The position numbers and the translations under genes are program-made. Of a stretch of DNA of 64,000 nucleotides, positions 11,842-24,300 are shown one piece after another. The notes beneath the pieces are model-generated. The model had not been told where the DNA came from. It ran no database searches and worked only from the letters and a program-made list of their open reading frames with translations. Each line of letters begins with the position of its first letter. The first letter of the stretch is position 1. Location: the NCBI RefSeq assembly GCF_004193775.1, contig NC_041008.1:6030731-6094730 (forward strand). Direction: 5' to 3'. The DNA comes from Glycine soja (lineage: Eukaryota; Streptophyta; Magnoliopsida; Fabales; Fabaceae).

Positions 11842-13809
11842 GCATTTCTGGCAAGGGTATGTCTTTTTATTCAACTGTTGTTATAATACACCGTGTCAGA
11901 AATTTAGTTTTTACTAGTATGTTACGTGACAAGATTAATTTAAATTTTGAAAAGAATTTAATTACCGTGTTTAATTTATAATTAAATTCAGAAATTTTTT
12001 TATCTTTCGTCGTCTTTGTCATAGTCGTGTTGTTGTTATTATTATTAACTAACATAATTTTTATAAATTGTTTAGGCAATGACTCCAATATTACTATTAG
12101 AGGAGATTGATTCACCAACAAAAAATGGTTAGAGGAGATGAACAAATTAAGTGGCCCGGTGCCTACCCAAAAAAAAAAGTGGCCCAGTTTTATTATTTTT
12201 GTTTGTGTGTGAATAAAAAATGAATTGTGTGTGTGGTCTACCCAGTTAGTAGTAAAATACATTGTTCTATTCTATTTATTATGTAATGTGTGTGATTATA
12301 AGTCTTAAACGACCCTGGAGAATAAAAATGAGGTGATAACTTGTTAGTTTGTAATTTCTAGTTAGTGGTAAAATACATTGTTCTATTCTATTTATTATGT
12401 AATGTGTGTGATTAATAGTTCACATTGCTCTTAATTTCTAGTAGACTTGCCATCTACTACTATCATTCAAACACATCATAAACTTATAGTGTATGGATAC
12501 TCAAAATTAAAAAGGTACTTTTTATGGTGTTCACACTCCTGCATGCATACAGAATGTTGCTCAAAATTTTGTCATAAAACCCTAGCTAGGTATCTAAAAA
12601 ATATTAAAATATATTATTTATATTTTAATATACATTTATTTATTAACATTTCACTTAAATAAAATTATATTTATACTCTATTTCTTAAAAAAGAAAATGT
12701 TATAAAATTTATACATCTTATGTTTTTTAAATTACCTTACGATTAACAATTTACTAAACATAAAGTTAATTTTATAATAATTAATTATGAAAAAAAATAC
12801 TACCTCTACTCTTTTTTATTTACATTGCTTACATATTTTGTCTAATCATCTTAGTTATGTTTTTTGGTATATTACCTCTAATCTATATATAAAAAATAAT
12901 AATCTAATTTATTAACACCAATCAAAATAATTAAAATAAATATTTTACAATAAGTTTTAATTTTATTTAAGATTATCCATTCATTAAATGGTTGAAAAGA
13001 TAATTTTTTTTTTTAATTCAACCAATGAATATATCTTAATTTATTGATGGCTCAATAAATATACTTACTTTCATTGAAAAATAAATGTAATCACTAATAA
13101 ATATCATAATAATTAAAAATAAAAAATTTAACAATAAAATAGTTGTTATAATTAAGATAAAAAAATATTATCTTATACTATAATAGTTTTTTATTAAATA
13201 ATGTCAAGAGATACACAGCGCAAGGCCTTTTTCATGAGTCTACGTCAATGCCGCTTTCAGGATTTGACTTTACATTTTCAATGAAAGTACAAACGCTTAA
13301 GTGTTTATTTACTCCAGATTATTAAATAATTTACCTGTTATTGGATGTAATTGAAATATAATTTGTGTACTAAGACATAAGTTAGTGAGTGTTTGGAATA
13401 CAATTAATTGAAAAAGTGAAATTTGATTATTGAACTTAACTTTATAAATTTAAATTTAGTTAATGTAAATTTGATTTATGTTTGGACTTTTTTATGTATA
13501 ACGGAAAAGAGAACAATAACTTTAAGAAAAAAAATTCAATTTGGATGAAAGTTTCATTTAATTCAATTAGAAAAAGTTTTGTTAAATGAGTAGGTGTAAC
13601 TTTTCATCAACATTGAATTTCAGTTTGGATGTCATACACCATTGAAAGTCTTAATTATGAACGTTATTAAGAAAAATATAACTTTTTCCTGTAAAAAAAT
13701 ATAGCTTTGCTTTTATTATTTCTTCAATTGAAGTGGATTTTACGTAAACTGGTATGATGTTTGAAGTCTCTTAACCAAGAACATTGTCGTTCTTTTTAAT
13801 TGAGACACC
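11842..13809. other. intergenic, 3' of NLR gene
   Basis: AT-rich. It holds a 55-bp direct repeat (12,244-12,298 and 12,360-12,414, one mismatch, period 116), which may lie in the 3' untranslated region. No family-like ORF was recognised; the rest is low-complexity A/T sequence. Confidence 0.5.
12244..12414. repeat. 55-bp direct repeat, two copies 116 bp apart
   Basis: Bases 12,244-12,298 and 12,360-12,414 are identical except for one A/G difference (start agttagt, end gtgtgatta). The spacer also shares the 'tctagttag' edge, suggesting a simple tandem duplication of about 116 bp that has since diverged in the spacer. Confidence 0.85.
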
Positions 13810-13814
13810 TCAAA

Positions 13815-15169
13815 TGATAACTGCTAAATAATTGTATAAGCGGGTCAGGAAGTACACGCGCTAAGCGCGGGGTGTCGCACTAAGCGCGCCTACGAAGGCC
13901 CAAAACTCACTTCAGCAGCAGCTATAAATAGAGAGTCAGTCTAAGGGACAGGGAAGACCACCACAGAACCCCCTCTCCTAAGGGTTTCATTTACTCCCTT
14001 TCTTTCTCTCATCCCTCCTCTCATTATAAAGCCCTCATGACCATGAGTGGTTAATCCCATAGCTAGGGCCTGGCAGGCCTAAAAAGCCAATGATGTATAG
14101 AGCATTTCTTACCGTTCTTTCTTTTTACATTCTGTATCTCAGAACTTACTTTCTGTTAGGGTTTAGTCCACTCGGGAGAGGGTAAAGCCTAATTAGGGGT
14201 AAGGAATGAATACTTGAATCTGTTTTAAGGGTTAGGCCACTCAAGAGAGGGTAACGCTTAATAAAACACTAAAAGGAAGAAATTATCGGGTTATCTTTTA
14301 GAGGGTTTTCCTTCCAGGTTCTTTTATCTACTTTTCTTTCTTATTTATTCTGCATTTCAAACTTTATTTTCTGTTAGTCTTTAGGCCACTCGGGAGAGGG
14401 TAAAGCCTAATTAGGGATAAGGAATGAATGAATGCGTGAATCGGTTTTAAGAGTTAGGCCACTCAGGAGAGAGTAACACTTAATAGAACAATAAAAGAAA
14501 GAAATCATTGGATTAGCATGACTTAACGCCCCAATGTCCATGCTTTAGCAAACATCTAGAATGTAATCTTAATGCATCTTAGTTATTGAGTCTTCGCAAA
14601 TGGCATTTGAAAGATAGGTAATTAAGGTAGGCTTGTCATCGTGAGACATCATGGGCAAGTAGATGGATAGATGTGGGGCAGAATTAGTTCGCTGGTATTG
14701 ATAACAGACAAATCCTGAATCCATATATCTAGGCTGATTAGACTTGTTAGGTTTTAGCAATTTTACTATATAGATTTTATTCCCTATTTTAGTGTTTGAA
14801 GTTTCTTATTTTATTGTTGGGTTTTCTTAGAAGTAGTTATTCTTATCTTTATCATATATATCTCAATTTAAATATTTTATCTTCTTCTATTTTGATCTTT
14901 CAATCTTTTATCTTTTTCTTTTATCTTCTAATTTTATCTTTAAGTATCTTATCTTTTCTTTTATCTTCTAATTTTATCTTTAAATATCTTATCTTTTCTT
15001 TACCTTATCGTCTATCTTTCTTTATCTTTTATTTTAAATTCTTATCTCTTGCTTTTAAATTGAGTTTGCATTAATCTAAGTACAAACAAAGTCTCTATGA
15101 ATTCGACACTCGGACTTCCGAGAACTTTACTACTTGTGACGATTTAGTACACTTGTCAACGAGTTAACA
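13815..15169. mobile_element. solo LTR of an LTR retrotransposon (1,355 bp) with 5-bp TSD
   Basis: Begins TGATAACTGC and ends GAGTTAACA (TG...CA), and is flanked on both sides by the pentamer TCAAA (13,810-13,814 and 15,170-15,174), a 5-bp target site duplication. It contains a TATA motif (tataaata, from 13,923) and the GC-rich 'gcgctaagcgcgg' and 'cactaagcgcgcc' stretch common in soybean gypsy-like LTRs. The end carries 'ggacttccgagaacttta' and 'gtacacttgtcaa', typical of a legume Ty3-type LTR end. No primer-binding site, polypurine tract or gag-pol lies inside or next to it, so this is an LTR-LTR recombination product. The superfamily is inferred. Confidence 0.85.
14116..14520. repeat. internal tandem duplication inside the solo LTR
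   Basis: Two diverged copies of about 218 bp, roughly 14,116-14,333 and 14,334-14,520. Each has the landmarks 'ccactcgggagagggtaaag', 'cctaattagggrtaagg', 'gttaggccactca' and 'aagaaat.at.gg'. Farther right, 14,905-15,010, is a T/C-rich run with a repeat of about 48 bp (tcttctaattttatcttta). Confidence 0.8.
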
Positions 15170-15174
15170 TCAAA

Positions 15175-17743
15175 GATAGGATGAATACTTATAAAGAATA
15201 ATTTAATATTTATGTCACTTACTATTTCACTAAAGCAATAATATATATGTAAGAAATATTATCTATTTGAGTAATAATTCTAATTATATTTAGCAGTTAG
15301 TGGTGGTTGGATTCCTTAGCATGAGGTTATTTGAGATGATATTATCTAGTTCTACTGTAGCATTGTAATAGTGACTTTTGGATCGATAAAATAATGTTCA
15401 CAATTATATTTCAAAAATTTTGCACTTAGTATTTACTTTAACTAACACTTAAGATTTGGGCATATGTTTAATTTACTATACAAATTTAGAGTTAAGTCCA
15501 ATCCAGAATATTTTTGTTTAACATATTATATTAAACACAAGAAGTGTTTTTGGTTTGTATATTGTTGTGATGTAATATTAAATTAGCATTTAAATTATTG
15601 ATAACACGCATCAATTTTCTTATACCAATAGAATTGTTTTTATTAATAGGATTTATGATTTATGATTTATCATATTATTAGAATAGCTTTATCATATTTA
15701 TATCAACAATTTAATTGTTAAGATACAAACATATATATATTAATAGACTAATTCATTCAAAGCATTTTTTGTGGAAAACAATTCTTATTAAATTGGAAAG
15801 AATCACAACGGGTGGCTAAGGTCTCTTTTCTAAGAATTTGACGCCAATATATATATTAAGAATTTAAATTTATAATCACTAGTTAAACTAAAATAAATTT
15901 GTATTAATTATTTTATATGGTTAAGGATAATCCTACACATGATCATGGCTAACACAAGGCCAACAAGATAACTATAGTGAGTTAACCTAGTTGACCATAA
16001 AAAAATATAAATCTCAATAAAATATTTAAAAGAAAAAGAAAAAAAATGAGGGTTTAAAATAGAAGTACAAATTAAAAATTATCGAAAAATGAAATTAGTA
16101 TGCAATATAATAAATGGAACCATTTTCACTTTCACCATGACTAGTCAATAATTGAAGGGTTTGTTGGGCTGGGCTGTACAAATTGGTATCCGCGTATCGC
16201 CCACTCATAATAGAAGCTTTGAATACGGGCTGCTGTTGCTGGATTGGTCAAAATTGGTTTCATGTGATATTTCATTATATTTTTCTGTGTAATAACAAAA
16301 CATCTAGCTGTGTTAGGGAGAAAGAAAAAATAATAATAAAAACTATAATGAATAAAAAAAATAGATTCTAATGGTGTTTAACTTGGGACAAATAAAGAAG
16401 AAAAGAAAAAAAGCTATTTTTTAAAAATTGATAATTACTTTTAATGAAATACTTTTAAAACTGTAAGAAAACTCTAAAAATAGCCACAAATTTCGCCTGC
16501 CATGCAACTTCCGACGGTTTTGGATATAGTTGGAAAAACTGTCAAAAATGTCTTTTGTCATGTAAGTTTTGGCAATTTCAAATTGGTACAGAAAATATTG
16601 CTAAAAAATGTCAATCAAAGCTATATTGATTGTTTATTAATTTATGCTTAAACTAGTGAGGAAATAGAATATTGGTGTGATACTCATATTCTATAATATA
16701 GATAATTATTTATACTATAATTTGTTTTTATTAAATTTTCTCAAATGTTACTCTTGGTCTTTGGCCGTGTCTATGTTTGTTAATCTCATACAGTAGTAAT
16801 AAAAGTTGGACAGTCCTCTATTATTCAGCAAAGAAACACTATAAGGTGTGTTTGAATCTCGTTTAAAACAACCGCCAATCCAATTATATTTTGCCCAGTG
16901 GCCTTCAGTGTTGCTTTCAAATGTGCAAAAACGTAAAAACAAACTTAAGAGTTTTTTAGGTTCCTTAGCTATATATATATATAGTCTTCATACTGACGTT
17001 CCTTTTAGGACTTTTTAGGTTTATTGCATAGCTAGTTATACTGGTATAGCCTTCATATATAGTGACGTTCCTTTTAGGATTATATTTTTAAAAGTTCGAT
17101 CCTCCTGATTTGCATCTTTTTTTAGCTCTTCTGGGAGATTCCTCAGACTGTTTTCCCCTGTGGGGCTTGAGGTGTTTTTATCTCTTTTTTGTCTTAAAAA
17201 GATAAAAAAAAGAAGCAAGCAAACACTATAATAAAAATTCTATATACAAACAGATAAGTGTTGTAGTTTCCCATAGTATAATTTTCATTTAATAAAAATA
17301 AAAGAAATGATTTTCATGTATTGTTAGTATAAAGATTTTACATTGCCAATTAATAAAAAATATTTTAAATATAAATTTTTCAAATAATTATTTATTAAAA
17401 GGTTAACAATTTTTTTCCACATGTACACTGTTAGTGTATTGTAATTAAATTATTTGTATAAATATAAAAGTCTATATCAATAATATATACATATATATAT
17501 TAGACTAATAAATAATTTTATTAATATAGAAAATTGATATAATTATTATATTAAATGTTAATTTAATACTTAAATCACATTATTTACGTAAATTTACAAT
17601 ATTTATAATTTACATTCGTGGTTAAATTTTGATAGACGAATTGAATCTATATCAATACAAGAGCTACTTTTTTTTGGTAATGAATACAATTTAATTTATA
17701 TACAAGAGGCATATATATGTCTCAAATATAAAATAATAAAGAA

Positions 17744-17799
<56 letters not shown>

Positions 17800-17923
17800 A
17801 TTGGATCCTCCTAAGTCCTAACTACTTATGTAAACCAAATCTAAGAACCAATTTTTTCATGGTGAGAAGAACCAATCTTGGTAATTTCGATTTTTTAAGC
17901 TAAAATATATGAGGCATTTTTGA
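15175..17923. other. intergenic, no gene recognised
   Basis: AT-rich. It holds a 17-bp direct repeat (tgacgttccttttagga at 16,994-17,010 and 17,063-17,079) and a long (TA)n microsatellite at about 17,744-17,797. Small ORFs here show no family features. Confidence 0.5.
17744..17797. repeat. (TA)n microsatellite
   Basis: About 27 uninterrupted TA units. Other shorter TA arrays lie at about 2,324-2,359, 4,802-4,826, 48,093-48,123 and 48,417-48,469. Confidence 0.95.
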
Positions 17924-18342
17924 AAGGTAAAATTATAAATTTGGTATCCCAATTTGTCTTTGATTTCGATTTTGGTTTCCCTTTAAAATTATTGATGAAT
18001 TTTAATCTCCAATTTTATCCAATCACGCAATCTTGGTCCCCCAATCTAGAATTGGATGTTAACGGTTACAAATGAATGTTGGCTGTCACGCATCACGTTC
18101 TTATTGAATCATAACTTTCACAATTCATTTTTTTATTAACCAATGACGACAACAATGTATTTCATCTTTCATGAAGTTGACATTTAATCAAAATATAACA
18201 CGTGACAGTCATAATCCAATAAGAACGTGACACGTGAACATTCCTTTATAACGGTCAACGTCGAAATTCGTCAATAATTTTAAAAAGGTATCAAAATTGA
18301 AATTAGAAGCATATTAAGAGACTAAATTTACAATTTTGTCTT
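17924..18342. mobile_element. palindromic MITE-like element, ~420 bp
   Basis: The whole segment folds on itself. The left arm 'taaaattataaatttggt' to 'aaaattattgatgaat' pairs with the right arm reading back from 'actaaatttacaattttgtc' to 'attcgtcaataatttt'. The inner arms share the exact 13-mer cacgttcttattg (18,094-18,106) and its complement (18,217-18,229). There is no coding capacity. The long imperfect inverted repeats fit a foldback or Mutator-like MITE; I could not find a clear target duplication. Confidence 0.7.
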
Positions 18343-21300
18343 TTTTAAAAAAGGCAATTCCTATTCCTAAAAAACCAAACAGTTACATGAAAAAAAATAT
18401 ATGTATGCAACTCTCCAAGTCTTCTTTAATTCTTTTAAGTAAACCTCCATATTGAAGATAATGAGATACGATAAAATTGGCAAGACCACTGCCCATCTCA
18501 ACCTTTTATATATAGATAGATTAATTAGAATACCACACTTTTGTAAGAGCCAGGACAGGAGAAAAATAAGTTTTGAATTCGAATCCTCCGAAGCATATAT
18601 TACAAATTAAAACAATACATAACCTCCTGTTAGTCTGAAATTACATTTATATTGTAAATCAGAACAACCTTAGTTAGTAACCTGTCCAAAATCAGCTACC
18701 AAAAAATGCCAAAACCTAGAGAGGGACTAAAGATTGGTAAAGCCTTTTTAAAACCACTCTCATAGCATAAGAAGGATAATTATTTAATTAACACATAATT
18801 TTGTAAATAAGTACGGACAGATTTAACAGACAAGTAGACAACATGTGAGACAAAAAGTCAAACCCACCAACAATGTGTTTAAAAAATGACTTACACTGCG
18901 TTTAAATAATTAAATAGTTTAGTCAAATATTTACTTATACTTTTTTATTAAAGGAGAGTTTATTCTAATAATACTTTTTTATTAAAGTTATTGACCTATA
19001 TAAGCCACTTTATAAATGCAAATATATTTCGTAAAATCTATTCGAGATACCCTTTTTAATTGATAACAAACCTTGGGAAACATTCGAAAAGCTGATGCCC
19101 AGTGTTTTTATTATTTTCTTGTAATTTTAAATTCAAAATTTTAACCTTCTAGGTTTCCAGTTCACAAGTGAGGTATCTCGTTTAAGTCAAATCTCCCAAG
19201 TCATAACCTCATTATATTCAATTATACGAGTATTTGCACGATCACACTCACACTAGTTATTTCTTGAATTTTCATGATCACACTCACGCGTGTATATATG
19301 TATATCAGTATACGTATATCGATCTATCGGAATTCATCAAATCGGTCGTCAGCAAGTTGATTTGTTGGTTGCTTGAAGCGTAAGTGGAAAGGGATTTTCC
19401 AAAAAACTTTGCTGCAAAATTACAAATTGAGTTTGGAGTTTATCTTGGACACTGGCATGGGTTTCCCATGCACTAACGGGGCAGTGTACTTTAGCTGAGA
19501 AATACTCTTTGAATCATGTGATGCAAGATGAAAATTGATTTTTTTAGATGATTAGTTTTAGTTATTGTAAAGTAGTATTATATTAGTATGAACTATCTAT
19601 CAATTTTACTAATAATTTATTTTTAATGAAAATTTTGATTGATCAATTTTAATGATATTTTATTTATTTTAATCATATTTTTTATTTATAAGACTCTAAA
19701 AATCTTAATTGAAAAGATTAAGTTTACTATTATTTAGATCAATGAATTATATGTAATTATTAATTGTCTTACAATAATTAGGAATCATTATTTTAATTAT
19801 AGTTATTAGAAAAACCTAAATTATTGTAATAATTAAATTAAATTATAATTTTAGTTTCTTTTAATTATTATTCTTGTAATTTTCATCTTCCTATTTTTCT
19901 CTCTTGCAATTTTAATTATATCCTTAATTTTGCATATATGTTATTTTTTTTACATTTTACATTTTAGTTAAATAAATTATTTTTTCTTCGTATCTTAAAT
20001 TAACATGTTATGATGTTAAGTCTATAAGTTTCTATTGAAAAAAATCAAAAGAAATAAAATCTATGTAAAATTAAATTTGAATAACGCATAATTTTTTAAA
20101 TAGTGGAATCAAACTTGTGAAAGAAAATGAGGACCAAAATTGCGAATAAGAAATTAACAAAAAATTACAATTCTAATTAATTTAATCTAATAATTAAGCT
20201 AATGATGACAATAAATCATCTTGATGTTGTGTAAAATTAGATTCGAGACCTCTTATATAAGGTCTGGAGATTGAATAGTGTGAATAAAAAAATAATTAAA
20301 AAATCATTAAAAACAATTAACTAAATTTTTTATAAAAATTGAAAATCAATTAAATTAATAGATATATCTCACCAATAACGTGCTAAAAAAATTCATAGAA
20401 ACAAATCAACTTTCCCCATTACGTAAAATTAATTGTACTGACTAGGAAAGCTAATAAATTGTAGTAATATTATTATAAAATAATATTTTTTCTACATGTC
20501 ACATGACAATACTATATTAATTATTTTCTCAATAAAAGGTCACTGAATTTTTATTTTATTTTTAGTTTATAAAAGTACATTAATAATTACCGTTTTAAAG
20601 GTGATTAGAATAGTTGCCTAAAAAAATATGATTATAATAGTATTGTGTACCGAAACATAAATAAAAATAGATTCTTTAATAAGGATTTTGATATTGGACT
20701 AATTACATGATCAATACACTAATAAATCTATTTTTATTTATATTATATATAACTATTTGACTTTATTCGTTTCTAATTAAACCCTCACAACTTGATTAAT
20801 GAAATCTTTTTTAAGAATAAGGTTTTTTTTTTAAAATAATCATATGATTAAAAAAGTGATTTTAATTATCCATACATAGTTGTATATATAAATGGAATTT
20901 ACTTCTCTTACTCTTACATAAATAATTTTCTTACTAGAAGCATGATTTTCTAATACACACGAGTGTTTCTTTTATAATTATAGATCACCTAAAGCCGCGT
21001 GCGTATAAGATGACGAATTAAACTTAATTATAACGAACATGCTTCGCTTATACGTGGCCTGTGGTTTACCGTTAAGATGTGCATTACATATGATCAATGT
21101 ATGTAATTCTCCGATGTCTCATAAAACCTCATATATAATACAAGGTGGCCAATTATATTATATTACACCACTAACAAGTGGAAGTACTAAACTTGTTATG
21201 CGCCAGCAGGATAAAACTCGTTATGGTTAAATTATTTATTTAGTTTCTATAATTTTAATATTTTTATTTTTATATATTTAAAGTAATTTTTTTTTTATTT

Positions 21301-24300
21301 TTTATAATTTATATTTTAATTCTTATAATTAAAAAATTGATTTTTTTATTTTTTTATAATAATTTATATTTTAATTCTTTTTTAATTCGTAAAGTTAAAA
21401 TTAATTTTTTTTAATATTAATACTTCATTATATATGATAAGAAATGGTTATACTCTCCCTCTTCTACATACATGTGCATATATGCAGGCGTGACGTGAGT
21501 GAGTATGTATGTAACATGCAATGTAAAGGACAGAAATTAACTAACATTTATTAACTAGCAAGGCCATGTGGAAGGCTCTGAGCAAATGTATAAAGTATAA
21601 ACAATATTAAAAAAGAATTAGCAAGCAGCACACATGTGTAGAAGAAACAAGATGCATTCATGCATAAAAAAAAATTGCAAACAAAAATATAATTTCTTTT
21701 ATCGATAAATATTAATTTATTATTAGATTTAATTAGAAATTTTAATTGAAAGAATTCAAATCTATAACTTGTGTTCCTCTCTTTTTCTAATCACTGATTC
21801 AACCTTATATTTTCTAATTAAGAAAAATGGAATTGGAACCAAATAATGCATATGGAGTTTCAATTTTCTAGCATGAGATAATAAATTTTCTAGCTCAGGA
21901 GATAATTGCGCTGGAAATTAAATTAAAGGGTGTTGTTAGTTTTGGTGCCTGCGTTGATCTGGTCATCTGGTCCTAGAGATGAAAAAAAGAGGCAGTGTCT
22001 AAACGAAAATAACTTATAAGCCAATTTGGTGAAAAACTCATGTTTCTCATGGCTTCTATTTTCAAAAGAGCGATGATCAAATTACGCGTGAGAATCCTGA
22101 CGACCCTAGCTAGCTGAGCCAAGATTAATGCATGCTCTCAAAGTTTCATTCAAGTACGGTTCCTCGTAGAAGCTTGCATTCTATATATGCTACATGTGAT
22201 CCACGTCCAAAAAATGTTTCGACATTTTCCCCATGAAAATTGGAACCCTACCCCATATTAATTAGTCTCATAGTCATTGTTTACTATACATGGCAAATTA
22301 AGCTGGCCTTACATTCTCTAGTAACAATTTGAAAATAGGAACTTGTAAAAGGTGTGGGGGCCAAAGCTTGATACGTTGTTGCCGTCCCACAAGCCCTAGG
22401 GCCATTTGGAGTTTGGACCCTTTCAAACTTTCTATTAATTGTCTATAACATAACTTAATGTGCTTCGATACGCACGTGCCATAATTAGGCTTCACTTAAC
22501 TATTTTCACAGTAGAGTCTAATACCGGCCAAGTATTCTTTTTTTCAAGTCAGTGCCTATCTTCCTATATTTGAAAATAATTAGTCATATAAAGAATTATT
22601 TTTTCAACATAATTAAACACAATAAAACGTATAAGGAATTAATATGTCTCCGATTATATATTCTGATCTTCTCATCTCTTGTTCTATATATAAGACTCAA
22701 ATTAAAATTAATCTCTCTGTTCTATTATAAGATTCAAATTAAAATAGTATTTGATGTTTTTTATAGTAAGACCCAATTAATAATATTTTCTGCATTAAAT
22801 GTTTTTAGACTAAAACATTTATAATTAAAAGAGTAGTTAATGACAAACAAATACTTCATAAAAAAGAGAAAATGGTTATCAATGACACGATAATTTTGAA
22901 AAAAATATAAATTTAAGACATTTTTATTCTAAAGTAAATTAATATTTTTTATATAAATTACATAATTGAGGCTTACAAGTAAGTTAGAGACGAATATTTA
23001 TATTCAACGAAATTAATTTTCATTTCATTTTCGTTTACATATTAATTTTTGCTTTAAAATTTTTCATGACGAGTAATAATTATATGCATGTTATATCCAC
23101 CGAGAAACACGGATGATCAAGTCAATATATGACTGAACCATCCAACTAAACATTAAAGTCAGAAAAGAATAATTAAGAATTAAAAAAAATACCAAATATT
23201 AATTAACTTAGTCATGCAGTTATGTTTAATTTGACTCAGTAGATTCGCTTAATAGGGGTTCACCGACAATGATATATTTAAAACTTTTTTCTGCAAACTA
23301 AACTTCATTATCTATGCAAGAATTAAATTAAGTAAATTCTCTCTAATTATTATTTTGGAATGTGAAAAATAAATTCAAAATGTGAATTTGTTAGAGCTTA
23401 AGATGTCAAAATTATTCATGATATAATGTTAATAATTTTTTTATCTAATGTTATCCTAGTTTTTAGCCCAAAAACACACTCTTTCTTTAATTTTCTATAC
23501 GAAGAATCTAATTTATTTATTTTTTTCTTAAATTCATTTGCAAAGGTAAAATAATAAATCACGTTAAGATTAAATATCACATTAAGATTAAATATACATA
23601 AAATAGACTAAACAAACGTCACTCTTTTCATGGACAAGATTTAATTTAGGTGTTATTTTCCAATTCTCTAGAAAATAATCAACTTCAATGCATTATTTCC
23701 TAAATCGGTGTATGAACATGGGTGATCAGGCTATATAATTAATAACAATAAATCATAAAAAGGAACAATAAAATTGAAATTACATTAAATAGATAGTAAA
23801 AAAGAGTTACATTACAAGAGTTTATTTTGTCAGACTCCTAACAATGCTATTTAGTCTCTCATTATTATCAGAGGCTTTACATTTTATAAGTTGATAGAGA
23901 TAGAAGAAGAAAAGTGATGGATAAAGGAAGAGAAGGAAAGAATTTTTATAGAAAAAGGGTCTCTCGTATTAAAGATGCTCAGACTTTGGGTGTATCCAAC
24001 AGAAAGTTTTGAGTATCGGTGTATTTTTCTCCTTTGTTTTCTAATTATTTTATAAGCTTAAGATAGTTTAAAATTCACGCGAACTCGCGTCAAACGCACC
24101 CTTTTGGGCTTAGCAGGTATAATGACATGTTGAACACGAGATTCACGTTAAGTGTGTCTTTATGTTTCTTCACGTTAAGTTTATGCTGACTGCTGAGCGA
24201 GTTGACACATTAGATTTGTCTAATGTGTTAAGTGAATTATCCCAATTTTTAATTTTTTTCACGTTTTTTCATCTATTTTTCTTCCAAAGCTCTTATAATT

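Noticed and set aside
14796..15074. Hydrophobic 92-codon ORF
   Set aside because: It lies inside the solo LTR, in its T/C-rich repeat; the hydrophobic residues come from poly-pyrimidine codons.
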